A stretch of DNA of 64,000 bases from Puccinellia tenuiflora (lineage: Eukaryota > Streptophyta > Magnoliopsida > Poales > Poaceae), in contig QRDG01001511.1 in the NCBI GenBank assembly GCA_012064385.1, positions 62,001 to 126,000 of the forward strand, read 5' to 3'. The position numbers and the translations under genes are program-made. Below are positions 23,901 through 34,699 of this stretch, in pieces; position 1 is the first letter of the stretch; the number at the start of each line of letters is the position of its first letter. Under the pieces are notes generated by a model. It was given only the letters and a program-made list of their open reading frames with translations, searched no databases and was not told the DNA's origin.

Positions 23901-24410
23901 AACCTATCTGCCACGAGACGGACAATCAGGCAGGCGACTCTTTTTTGGTCGTTGATGGAGCTACGAAAATTAGTGAGTAGTACGACTGATTCCAGTAACT
24001 TTACAATGGACATGTTTGGTGAGCAATAATTTTTACTTTTTTTATTTGAGGGAAATAATTCTTTACTTATAGCAACCACCACGTGATAAATTTCTTGTCC
24101 CTAACCTATCTGCCACGAGAGGACGATCAGGCAGGCGACTCTTTTTTGGCCGTGGATGAAGCAGTGAAAATTAGTGAGTAGTACGGCCGATTCCAATAAC
24201 TTTACAAAGGACATGTTTGGTGAGCAATAATTCTTTACTTTTTTTAGGGAAATAATTCTTTACTTATAGCAACCACCATGTGATAAATTGCTTGTCCCTA
24301 ACCTATCTGCCACGAGACGGACGATCAGGCCGGCGACTCTTTTTTGGTCGTGGATGGTGCTACTAAAATTAGTGAGTAGTAATTCCAGTAACTTTACAAC
24401 GGACATGTTT
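17940..24410. repeat. Tandem array of 33 units of about 199 bp with higher-order structure
   Basis: The marker ggtcgtggatgaag or its variants recurs near 17986, 18186, 18386, 18586, 18787, 18984, 19188 and so on to 24348, giving 33 units at a mean spacing of 198.8 bp. Each unit contains a caaaattagtgag-like block, a pair of aataattctttact motifs about 30 bp apart, a caccacgtgataaat block (G-box CACGTG) and gatcaggcaggcgactc. From about 18.4 to 20.6 kb two subtypes alternate strictly, one with ggccgtggatgaag and acaaaggacatg, the other with ggtcgttgatggag and acaacggacatg, making a roughly 400-bp dimer. Frames of up to about 100 codons occur on the minus strand but are artefacts of repetition. 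The right end is cut by LINE sequence at about 24410. Confidence 0.97.
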
Positions 24411-25513
24411 GTTTCCAGCAGCAGGTTGCGATTTGGCTTCAGCAGAATGGGTTCCATGCTAATCACCCTGCTAACAATGTGCCTATGCAGCAAATCCTTC
24501 AACAGGCTGTGGGTGTGCCGGCAGCTGAGCCTGCCCCTGAGCCTGCTCCTATGGTAGACCAGAACTTTCTGGAGTTGCCTGACCTGAATGCGCCTGCAGT
24601 GGATCCACCCTTGTTTAATTTTCAGGAGTTCTTAGCTGAGCAAGGTGTGGGGTTTGAGGCTGGAATTCATCCTCCTGTTGGTAGTTTGGCTGATAGCCCA
24701 GCCCAGGCTTGGAATGCTTCCATTTCCCCTGTTTCTTCTGGGGATTCTTCTTTAACTGATGGTGATGTCACTCAGAATGAGAATAATCTGTTGGTTGTTT
24801 CTGCTTTGGTTGTGCACTCTGCTCCTGTTATTATTTCTGACCATGAGACCACTGTGGGAAAGTTTTCTCTGGCAGCTGCTGTTGTGAGAGATTTTTATAT
24901 GCCTAGTCCATTTGCAGATGCTCTGCTCTCCTTTCAGCTTGAACCTCTAATTTGGCAGAACCATGTGTTGAGAGGGAAAAGAGCTTCTTCAGAGTTATTT
25001 CATCCCCTGGATTTCTTGGGTGCTAGAAGGGTTTCCAGGAAATTACTCCTTGATCAATCACCCTCTGATAATGCTGTGTGCAGTTTCTTATGCAGTGTTC
25101 CCTCTCTGCCTGTGGAGGAAGGTGTTATGTCTGTTATTCCAAGTTCCTCTGCTCCTTCCAGGAGGATTAGGAAATTTGTCCCTGCTCCCACTGTTACTAC
25201 CCAGGTACGCAGAAGTACAAGATGTAATAAGTATGATGGGTTTAAATGTACCTCGGTTTCTGATTCAAAACCATACAAATCAAAGGTGAAGGCCAGAAGG
25301 ACGCCTGATATTTCCAATGAGATGGTCCTGGATGAACAGCCAGATGAGCTTGGTGCGGTGCTAACTCTTCATGATCAAGAGGTTCCTCCACCCACTCCCA
25401 TCCAGGTGTTGCAGAACATTGGCGTCAGGCTTTGTGGAATCCCACCTGAGGAGATTTCCCCTAAGAAATTGCTGGCTAGTCTCCAGGAGGATGAAGGAGC
25501 TTCTTCCTCTTAG
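24409..25513 (+). pseudogene. LINE ORF1 fragment
   Basis: An open frame of about 365 codons enters from the truncated 5' end and ends in TAG at 25511-25513. It has a glutamine-rich start (QQQ, MQQILQQ), a proline and acidic stretch (AAEPAPEPAP), and a basic segment (RRSTRCNKYDGFK) near the end. The ORF2 start follows 31 bp later. No zinc knuckle is seen. ORF1 proteins of plant L1 elements bind the element's RNA. Confidence 0.65.
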
Positions 25514-25544
25514 TTTTATCTGGTTATAAATGAATATTTGAAAA

Positions 25545-26390
25545 GTGGTTTTATTATGTTGGAACATCAGGGGTCTTAATGCAAAAGACAAGCAGCTTGC
25601 TCTTTTGAATGCTATCAATTCTAGTGGTTGTGCTGTAATCTGTTTACAGGAAACAAAAAAGTCACAATTTGATATTGCCTTTATTAAATCCTGTTGTCCC
25701 CCAGGTTTGATGATTTTGTTTATGTCCCCTCCAATGGGGCCTCGGGAGGTCTAATTGTTATTTGGAATAGTTCTATTTTCTCTGGAATGGTCATGCATTG
25801 TGAGAGTTTTGCTCTGTCTGTGTATTTTACTTCGACTCAGTCGGCCCAGTCCTGGACACTTGTTAATATCTATGGGCCATGTCAAGGAGAACAGAGGGAG
25901 ACATATGTCAAATGGCTTTTTGACCTAAATATTCCTGATGATGAGGATTGGTTATTACTTGGTGACTTTAACTTTATAAGATATGCCAGTAACAGGAATA
26001 AACCAGGGGCAATATTGCTGATATGTGGTTGTTCAATGATTTTATTAGGGAACATAATTTAACTGAACTCCCAATTAAAGGTAGATCGTTTACCTGGAGC
26101 AATATGCAAGCTGATCCCCTCCTTGAACAACTTGACTGGTTCTTCACCTCTCTGCACTGGACAACCTCCTACCCGAACACAGTGGTCAAATCCCAAGGAA
26201 AACCTACTTCTGATCACACTCCCTGTGTTGTTTCCATCCAAACCAATATTCCTGGCGCCAAGATTTTTCGGTTTGAAAACTATTGGACGGCCCACCCAGG
26301 GTTCCTTGAGGTTGTAGCCCAAAGTTGGAATAGGCCCACTTATAAAAGCAATAGTGCTGCCAACCTGAATATTAGTTCAAACGGCTAAGA
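25545..26390 (+). pseudogene. LINE ORF2 endonuclease domain, broken
   Basis: The order CWNIRGLN, CLQETKK, LLLGDFNFIRY, SFTWSN and SDHTPC marks an APE-like endonuclease. Frameshifts near 25700 and 26010 and a stop near 26385 break it. LDWFF stands where LDRFF is usual. Confidence 0.8.
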
Positions 26391-26498
26391 TATGATTTGA
26401 GGCATTGGAGTAAGGGAATTTCAAAACTGAAAATCTGTATTGATAACTCCAACAAGGCCATTTTTGAACTTGATAAGCTGGAGGATCAACGGGGTTTA

Positions 26499-27275
26499 AC
26501 TCTGGCCTGAGAGTAACTTTAGGAAGATCCTTAAGCAGCACTTACTTAGGCTGTTGGAATATCAAAAGGCATACTGGAAAAAGCGATGCACAGTCAGATG
26601 GACTAAATTTGGGGATGAAAATACAAAGTTCTTCCACTCTATGGCTAGTGAAAGGTACAGAAGAAATTCTATCTCTAAGCTGGTGCTGCCTGATGGTACT
26701 GAGGCTGTCTCTCACTTGGATAAGGAGAAAGTAATCTTTGATAGCTTTAAAGATAGGCTGGGAACATGTAATTCCCCTCCTATGCTTTTGATTTGGACAG
26801 TCTCATTCAACCAACTCCTGGCCTAGAAGATTTATCTGTGCCGTTCACTATTGAGGAAATTGATAATGTAGTTCGGATGATGCCAGNACTCTACCTGAGA
26901 GTAACTTTAGAAAAATCCTCAAACATCATCTGCTTAGGCTCTTGGAATATCAAAAGGATTACTGGAAGAAACGCTGCACAGTCAGATGGACTAAGTTTGG
27001 AGATGAGAATACAAAATTCTTCCATTCTATGGCTAGTGAAAGATACAGAAGGAATTCAATCTCTAAGCTTGTCCTACATGATGGTTCTGAGGCTGTCTCC
27101 CACTTAGATAAGGAGAAAATCATATTTGATAGCTTTAAAAGAAGACTGGGTACAAGTAACTCCCCTCCTATGCTTTTTGATTTAGACAGTCTCATTCAAC
27201 CAACTCCTGGACTGGAAGAATTATCTATACCTTTCAATACTGAAGAAATTGATAATATTGTGAAGCTGATGCCAG
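26499..27275 (+). repeat. 388-bp tandem duplication in LINE ORF2, joined at an ambiguous base
   Basis: The segment 26499-26886 is repeated at 26888-27275 with many substitutions. Both copies encode the linker before the reverse transcriptase (TVRWTKFGDENTKFFHSM). The first copy ends exactly at the undetermined base at 26887 and the second begins right after it. Confidence 0.9.
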
Positions 27276-28645
27276 CTGATAAAGCTCCTGGGCCTGATGG
27301 TTTTAATGGCCAGTTTTGAAGTCTTCATGGCATATTATTAACATGATATTTATCAGCTCTATTTTGATTTTTATGATGGGAATCTGAATTTAGAGAGCAT
27401 TAATATGGGCTATATCACTTTGGTGCCAAAAATTGGTTCTCCTACAACTATTAACGACTACAGGCCTATTACACTTCTTAATTGCTGCCTTAAAATCTTG
27501 ACAAAGCTGCTGGCTAATAGACTACAAAAGGTAGTACTGAAGATTATTCATAAAAACCAATATGGATTCCTGAAAGGGAGAACTATCCAAGATTGTCTTG
27601 CTTGGGCATTTGAATATATTTATCAGTGTCTGGCTTCAAGGAAAGAGATAATTATCCTTAAGTTGGACTTTGCCAAAGCTTTTGATACCATTGACCATAA
27701 TGCTATGTTAAAAATCATGGAGAAAATGGGGTTTGACAGTAGGTGGTTAAATTGGATCAAGTTGATCTTTGACTCTGGCATGTCATTTGTCTTGCTTAAT
27801 GGCACACCTGGCAGACAATTTCACTATAAGAGGGGTGTGAGACAAGGGGATCCTCTCTCACCCCTAATCTTTGTCCTTGCTGCTGGCCTCCTACAGTCGG
27901 CCATTAATGCTGCTTTCAGGAAAATTATTCTGCAGCCACCTCTATCCCCTGATTTTGGAGCAGATTACCCAGTGGTCCAATATGCTGATGATACAATTCT
28001 GATTATGCCTGCCTGCCCCCAACAGATAGCTGTTTTGCAGGAAATCCCCAAAAATATGCTTCTTCCACGGGTCTTCACATTAATTTCCATAAATCCTCCA
28101 TGATCCCTCTGAATATGACAATTGCTTCTGCTCAGAGTTTAGCTAATATATTGGGATGTGTGGTAGGGCAGCTACCCTTTACCTATCTTGGTCTACCTAT
28201 GGGAACTACAAAGCCCACTGTCCAGGATTTGATGCCTCTTGTTGACAGAATTGAACAGAAGCTTTCTGCAAATTTCATGATGATGGCTTATAGTGGGCGA
28301 GTTACTGTGATAAACTCCTTATTATCCTCTGTTGCCATATACACAATGTGCTCTATTAAATTGCCTGCTAGTATCTTGGAACATATCGACAAAATAAGGA
28401 GACATTGTTTATGGAACAAGAAATTTGAGGATGGGGAAAAATGCAACTCGCTGATTGCTTGGAAGGAGGTCTGCAAGCCCAAAAATAAGGGGGGTCTAGG
28501 GGTTCTTAACCTTAAAATCCAAAATGAGGCTCTGCTTTTAAAATCATTGCATAAATTCTATAATAGAGTTGACACCCCTTGGGTTCATCTATTATGGAAT
28601 ACTTATTATGCTGGAAGGATCCCACATGCTATGGCCCCCTGTTGA
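26888..28645 (+). pseudogene. LINE ORF2 reverse transcriptase domain, broken
   Basis: The landmarks are APGPDGFN near 27285, YRPITLLNCCLK near 27458, LDFAKAFDTIDH near 27664, RQGDPLSPLIF near 27841 and YADDTIL near 27981. Stops at about 27318 and 28101 and a frame change near 28050 prevent a continuous protein. The C-terminal part (28100-28645) carries GLPMGTTKP and LWNKKFED, typical of the region behind the palm domain. Confidence 0.88.
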
Positions 28646-28681
28646 TCATCTTCGTGGAAGGATATTTTCAAACTTAATCAT

Positions 28682-29502
28682 TTGTTCAGAGGAGTGACTA
28701 GGGCTGGAATTGCCTCTTATTCTGGAAAGATTCTTGGATATCTGATGAGCTTGCCACTTCACATACTAGAGCATTTTCATTTGCCTTGCAGGAAGACATC
28801 TCTGTTCAAACATTTCTTACTACTGATAATCTTGCTGGCCTGTTTCACCTGCCCCTTTCTCCTCAAGCTCTAGATGAAGTCAGGAACTTACAGGAAATTA
28901 CTGCACATATCACTATGGATAATTCTATCCATGGTGATGATTGGGATCTGGTTTGGGGGTCCAATTCCTTTTCATCCAGCAAATATTATAATTTCTGCTT
29001 CAGGAATGTCACACCTCATGAATCTTTTCTCTGGATTTGGAAGGCCAGGTCGACACCCAAGTTGAAATTCTTCTTCTGGCTTCTGTTATCAGACGGATTA
29101 AACACCAGGAACATTCTGCGTAGAAGGCATTATAACATTGGTAACAATTTCTCTTGCCTCATGTGCCAACCAGCACCAGAGGAAACTCTGGAACACCTTT
29201 TCTTCATTTGCCCCTTTAGCATAAGTTGCTGGAATATTTTGGACATAAGCTGGAGGCAGAATGGAAGCCGTCTGGATCTTATTTCTGATGCAAGGAATAA
29301 CTGGAGGAAACCAATGTTTATGGAGATTGTGATTACGGGGGCCTGGAGTATTTGGAAGGAAAGAAACAGGATGCTCTTTGATGGAGTGCCCCCATCTATA
29401 TCATCCTGGAAAGAGAGATTTAAGGATGATTTTGCTTTGCTGGTTCACAGGACTAAGTCCTCTCTACATGATTTTATTTTATCTTATGTAATAAACCTTT
29501 AA
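28682..29502 (+). pseudogene. LINE ORF2 C-terminal zf-RVT region
   Basis: An open frame at 28786-29502 contains WKARSTPKLKFFFWLL, FSCLMC and LEHLFFICP, the zf-RVT signature that ends many plant LINE ORF2 proteins. It is separated from the reverse transcriptase by frame changes near 28643-28780. Confidence 0.75.
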
Positions 29503-29625
29503 GTAGCTTTCTTGGGGTTCCAATTCCCCCTATCTCTGTAAATATTGTAATTGGCTAGCTTTTTTTGGGTAATAGGAAAGCAGTAGGATCCTCTCCTACT
29601 GTTATGTTATTCAAAAAAATTGTTT

Positions 29626-29758
29626 TGTATCACTTCAGTCACATCCTATGCTTTGCATTACTATCTTGATCACGATTGTGTTGGTTGTATGTCTCATCAA
29701 AATTATTTTGTTATCACTTACCTACTCGAGGACGAGTAGGAGTTAAGCTTGGGGATGC
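29626..29758 (+). mobile_element. LTR-retrotransposon internal 3' end with polypurine-like tract
   Basis: The stretch ends ggagttaagcttggggatgc immediately before an LTR that begins TGATACG. This order (purine-rich tract, then TG) marks the boundary of a 3' LTR. The internal region upstream is missing because LINE sequence abuts it. Confidence 0.6.
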
Positions 29759-31326
29759 TGATACGTGTCAAACGTATCTATAATTTTCGATTGATCCATG
29801 CTAGTTTTTTTATGTTGTCACATGTTTTTATTATCATATTACATCATTTTTATGCATTTTGTTGGACTAACCTATTGACAAGATGCCTAGTGCCAGTTTC
29901 CTGTTTTTGCTGTTTTAGTATTTCAGAAAGTCTACCACAGGAAATATCGTCGGATTGCGCTGAAAAATTTATGGAGATCTTTTATGCGACAGCAGACACC
30001 AGAAGACCAAAGGGCAGCCCTGGGGGCCACCCCTGCTCCTGGTGGGACCCGCCCCTGCTCCTGGTGGGTCCCCTCGGCCCCCTCCGACGCCTATAAAATC
30101 CCTAAAACCCTAAAAACGATGGGGCGGCCATTATTTTCCAGAAAAGTCATCCCGAGGCGCCGTCAACTCAAACCCTAGTTCGGGGGTGATTCTGAAGCAG
30201 ATCTCGGCACTCTGCCGGAGGGGAGATCGATCTCGGAGGGCTCTTCATCGCCATGCCTTCCTCCGGGATGATTTGTGAGTAGTCCCACCTTGGACCTTGG
30301 GTCCATGGCAGTAGCTAGATGGTAGTCTCTATCTCTTGTGCTTCATGTCTAATGATCTTGTGAGCTGCCTAACATGATCAAGATCGATTATTGTAATGCT
30401 ATGTGATGTGTTTGCTGGGATCTGATGGATTATAAATTTATGATAAGATTGTGCATGATTCTTATATGTTGATTTATGTTCTTGCATGCTCTCTGATGTG
30501 CGTAGTTACTTTGGCCAAGTGATTGTGTGTATCTCCAAGAGAGAGTATTTATGCTAGATAGTGGGTTCATGCCCCTTTTGTTCATGGGCATGAGTGACAG
30601 AAACGTCTTAGGGCGAGGGTGTGTTGTTGGTACTAAGGGTAAAACAGCGGTGTTAAAGTCTATTTTGATATTTAATATTGCTTACTTCATGCGCTTTACT
30701 TAATGCAAATGTATGTTGCTTGCAACTTAATACCGATGGGTGACAGGCTGGATAGCGATCCCACGGTGGACTTTTTAGACAAAGATGTAGTTGGACTCAA
30801 CGGTCTTTGTTCATTGTCGTGATGCCTACTTAAATATTATCATGTTCTCTTTGTCATAGCTAGAATAAGTTTGTGTTATAATCTTGTCAATTGCCCAGCT
30901 GTAATTTGTTTACCCATCATATGAATGTTCTATTTACTCGAGAGACTCCACTAGTGAACCCATGGCCCCCGGTCCATCTTTTTACATTGATTGCAACCTT
31001 TATTCATCACTTTTCACCATCATTACTCCTCTGGTCCATTTTCATAATTTATCTATTTCACTATACAATTAACCGCTTTGTTTTCTGTGAGACCGGAAAG
31101 ATTGACAACCTTTCCGCCGTTGGGGGCAAAGTATTTTGGTTGAGTGTGTGCAGGTCCACGTCTGTTGAAGATTAAGCGCCATAGATCTTCAACATTCACT
31201 TTGTTGTTGATTTCAAGTTCCTACTGGTTCGATAAACCTCAGTTCGTTATCGAGGGAAAACTGCTGCTTGCTACATCTCCGCCTTCGCTTGGGGCACCAC
31301 CCAACTCTTCATCAGTAGCAATCAAG
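29759..31326 (+). repeat. LTR (plus orientation), left arm of a 1.57-kb inverted pair
   Basis: The LTR starts TGATACGTGTCAAACG behind a polypurine tract. Its sequence matches, in opposite orientation, 36580-38166 over almost the full length, including the shared blocks ctattgacaagatgcc, gtagctagatggtagtctct and ccgccgttgggggcaaagta. It contains a CTATAAAA box near 30092 that could serve as its promoter. Homology ends close to 31326. Confidence 0.8.
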
Positions 31327-31359
31327 AGAAAACCATCTAGCTACTGCTATGGACCCGTA

Positions 31360-31560
31360 GGGTGTGTTTGGTAGCCTGTCTCATCCTGGCATGGCTATCT
31401 CCCCTGATACAAGCTGACCTTAGCCATGCTGAGATGAGATTCTGCCATGTGTTTGGTAGCCTGTCTGTGATGAGCTATGCTGAGTTGAGATGCTGTTTGG
31501 TAGCATGTGTCTGTTTAGCCCAGCTGAGCTGATACTTTGTTTGGTAGGCTGTATCTGAGT
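31360..31560. repeat. Subterminal repeats of the Harbinger element
   Basis: Besides the terminal copy, tgtttggtag followed by c/g and a tgt-like core recurs near 31449, 31494 and 31539, and the reverse motif aggctaccaaaca lies near the right end at 35516-35528. Such subterminal copies are plausible transposase or Myb-like binding sites, by analogy with other Harbinger elements. Confidence 0.7.
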
Positions 31561-31831
31561 TAGTTGTGGTTACCTCCTCTCTGAGGTGGTGAGGATACCG
31601 CCACGACTGATATAAAATGCATATTGCAACAAAAATAAGATTATTTCAGCACATAATATTAACTTTCGCACCAAAATAACACATTTTAACATTATAAATA
31701 AGACTAGACAACACATAAGCAGATCCAAAATACATGCTCCATAGCAAATCCATAATACATAGACTGAATCCATAGGTCCTAATTAGCATTACAGAAGAGA
31801 TAATGTTTCAAGTTTCATTGACAAATACATG

Positions 31832-32918
31832 TCACACAAGATCAGGATTTTTTGCAATGATACGGTTGAACGAGGCTTCACGAACATCAACATCCATCTT
31901 CAGGAAATTAAGACCTTTACCTTTGTGCTCCGTCAAATAATCTAAAACAGCCAACCGTTGATCCATGTTGAAATTAGTAAGGTCCATAACAGCTTTGTAC
32001 AAATCAGGATGAGTTTCCGTATGGCATGTGTTATTGATAGCACCCGCCACATCACGCAATGCATTAGACATGTTGTTACATTGAATTGAATCTTCTTCAC
32101 TCAAGATAGAAGCCCTCTTCCTCTTCTTATTTGAGGCAGTAGGTGAAGGAGTAGTGCCACCAACGCCACTAGCATCAAAGTCCAAATCAATAGGAGTAGC
32201 TGCCCCAATACCATGTGTGTCTTGACCCTCCAAATCAATAGGCATCCCTGGACGTTCCACGTTAATTGGTTTTCCCAAAGGCTCATTCGACCCCATTGCA
32301 AACTTTCCCGTGGCTAGCTTATCAGCAAAGCAAGCTTCCATATAATCAAAGTTAACAAGTGGTTTGTTCAAAAATTCAGCATCCTTTGGAGAGTCCTACA
32401 AGTATTATTGAAATGACAGATTTCAGCATGTTTCAACACTAAAGACAGATAATTCAGCATGTTTCAACACTAAAGACAGCTAATTCAGCATGTTTCAACA
32501 CTAAGGACAGATAATTCAGCACATATGTAGATAATTCAGATTTCAGAATGTACATACATACCAGAGTATGGCCCAAATAATGCTGTTCTTCGAGGACTAT
32601 CATTTTTTGATCATCATCCCAAAGTGCCCCACTTAACACTCTCAATTTTTCAATTCTTTGATACCTAACCTTCCACTTGCGGAGATGATTGCTCACTTGG
32701 GTGGTTGTCACTTCATAACCGACGAGTTGGGTCAAAGCCTTCGCAGCTTGAGCAATATGGATCTCTTTGAATCCTTTGTCAGTCTTCACACCTTTCGCTG
32801 CTATTTCAGCAAGACATCGCATCATGCAAGCTGACATGGGAGGGGTCCAAGTCATCATCTTCCCGGTCTTCTTGCTTTTAGCACCAACATCCGAAACTTC
32901 CTCACCATGTTCATCCAT
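31832..32918 (-). CDS. SANT/Myb-like DNA-binding protein of the Harbinger element
   Basis: Two exons, 32918-32562 and 32395-31832, join in phase (GTATGT donor, GTAG acceptor) to give about 306 residues. The N-terminal part has the trihelix/SANT pattern: MMTWTPPMSACMMRCL, then TTTQVSNHLRKWKVRYQRI. This resembles the Myb/SANT-like domain common in plant transposon-borne and derived genes. A basic segment, NKKRKR, may be a nuclear localisation signal. The C-terminal part is predicted helical with no named domain. In related elements this protein acts with the transposase. No stop or frameshift is seen, so it may be functional. Confidence 0.75.
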
Positions 32919-32929
32919 CTACACAAAAT

Positions 32930-33225
32930 ACAGCATAATGACATATATTCAGCACCAAATGACAGATTTCAGCACTAGTATGACATAATCCAGCACAAAA
33001 TGACAGATTCAGCACAAAATGACAGATTTCAGCACAAAGTAACAAATTCAGCACAAAATGACAGATTTCAGCACAAAATGACAGATTTCAGCCCAAAATG
33101 ACAGATTTCAGCACAAAGTAACAAATTCAGCACAAAATGACAGATTTCAGAACTAGTATGACATAATCCAGCACAAATATGACAGATTCGAGCAACAAAT
33201 AACATATTTCAGCAAGAATACAACT
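32930..33225. repeat. Minisatellite of about 20-bp units inside the Harbinger element
   Basis: Units such as cagcacaaaatgacagattt recur about a dozen times with small changes between the two transposon genes. A related motif, attcagcatgtttcaacact, repeats near 32448-32505 in the intron of the SANT gene. Confidence 0.9.
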
Positions 33226-33251
33226 ATTACATCAAGTAACACCATGTGTCA

Positions 33252-34598
33252 TCAAATCTGGGCTAATCCCCTATTCGCCCACATGTGATGCGCAAATTCG
33301 TCTCTCTTTTCCTTCCAAGTAGCATTATCATAAGCAACATCATTGTGTTCCTCATCATTGGATTCCGGTTCCCATGTCGCCTCCGGTGGGAAAAATTCAT
33401 CCTCACCAAACTGAAGTATCCAGTTATGGAGAATGGCACAAGCTATCACTACTTTTACTTGGGTCTTGTAAGGATGGAATGGTTTATTGTAAACAAACTT
33501 CCAACGGTTCTTGTACGCAGCAAAAGCTCTTTCAATCGTGATCCTTAACGAGGAGTGTCTTAAGTTGAATAGCTCTTTAAAGTTTTCAGGATGATTCCCT
33601 CCACCATACTCTTTCAAGTGGCATCTTGTTCTACGGTATGGTGGAAGGAAACCCGGTCGCACAGCATATCCAGCATCAACAAGATAGTATTTTCCTATAA
33701 AAAATCAACTATTAGCTATAGAAAAAACTATTTAAGACACATAGCTAATAGGCTTTAGTTATTACCTGGAGGAAGTGACAACCCATCATCCCTCTCCACG
33801 GCATCCGCAAGTATGAGGGCATCATGGGCTGACCCCTCCCAACCGGCAAGAACATAGGTAAACTTTAAATCAAAGTCCACCGCAGCCATGACATTTTGGG
33901 TAGTGCCATCTTTTCTACCCCTAAAGGCAGCCGAGATATTTGTTGGGACTCTAGCAAGCACATGGGTTCCATCAATTGCTCCAATACAATCCTAAATTAT
34001 AAACACAAGTACTTATTATTTCATCTCGCAACTCTCCAGCAGTAATATATATAGGGTTTTCAAAATAACAAGAAGTATTACCTTGAAGTAAGGATTGAAG
34101 CGGTTGTTTTGCTGAATTTTTGGGTGGGTTTGAGTGGAGGGAGGCCGGATCATCTCAGCTCGCAACTCTCCAACAGCATACAATACCGCCTTAAAATACC
34201 TACTGATTACTTCAATAGATCTCCTAAAAGTAGGTTGTAGAGCCCTAAACCTTGTGTTGTGGCCAACTACTAGGAGAAACATGGCTACTTGTTCCTCAAT
34301 AGAAGTATGAATACTATCCATTAATAATTCTCTCTCTCTAAACAAATTACACAAACGAAAGAATGGTGCTCTTTTCATTCTCAGCTGATTTAGGCAATTT
34401 GTGTCGGTAGAATGATATATATATATATCTCAGATTTGCTTGCCTAACAACATCTACGTCAATCCTACGACCTATGGAAATCGTTGGAGTTTGTTTCCTA
34501 GCTCTCCTTGAGATAAACACCATATAAGCACCCAATACAGCCGCAAGACCAGCTGCTTTCACAATTAACCGCCTGCGTTTTCTTGCCAAATCATCCAT
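33252..34598 (-). CDS. PIF/Harbinger DDE transposase, nearly intact
   Basis: Exons on the minus strand are about 34598-34082, 33991-33766 and 33694-33252, joined by GT-AG introns that keep the frame. The order EEQVAMFLLVVGHN, DCIGAIDGTHV, FRGRKDGTTQNVMAAVDFD, GSAHDALIL, YYLVDAGYAVRPGFL and ITIERAFAAYKNRW is that of DDE_Tnp_4 transposases; the aspartates in AIDG and AHDA and the glutamate in TIERAF are the expected catalytic triad. It would cut and rejoin the element's ends. In exon 1 the upstream part (34598-34347) and the rest (from 34378) are in different frames; a (TA)n tract near 34418-34430 is the likely site of the shift, unless an unseen small intron or a downstream start at 34378 is used. 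Confidence 0.85.
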
Positions 34599-34699
34599 CT
34601 AAACAAAATAAGAACATATCATGTTTGCTGCACACAACAATTATCCATCCACACAACAATTATTCAGCATTGTACTACTAACAGGAGTATACATCCTAG

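Larger units (their letters stand above)
24409..29625 (+). mobile_element. Second decayed L1-type LINE, 5'-truncated
   Basis: LINE coding sequence starts abruptly at the end of the tandem array, inside ORF1, and runs through endonuclease, reverse transcriptase and zf-RVT regions to a short A-rich tail near 29610-29625. It is a different subfamily from the first LINE, judged by the sequence of its domains. ORF2 is broken by frameshifts and stops near 25700, 26010, 26385, 27318, 28050 and 28643. No convincing target duplication was found. Confidence 0.85.

Noticed and set aside
17940..24410. Could the tandem array be a CRISPR array or rDNA spacer?
   Set aside because: Units are about 199 bp without unique spacers, in a plant nuclear context, and no rRNA sequence or rDNA promoter lies nearby.
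18898..24502. Open frames of 66-104 codons on the minus strand of the tandem array (all with MSVVKLLES-like wording)
   Set aside because: They recur because the unit is repeated, are ended by stops in each unit, and do not continue through the array; there is no splice or codon signal of a protein.
24395..29640. A target duplication for the second LINE (tgtttgtttcc on the left, tgttttgtatc on the right)
   Set aside because: The match is short and interrupted; at this AT-rich composition it is not distinguishable from chance.
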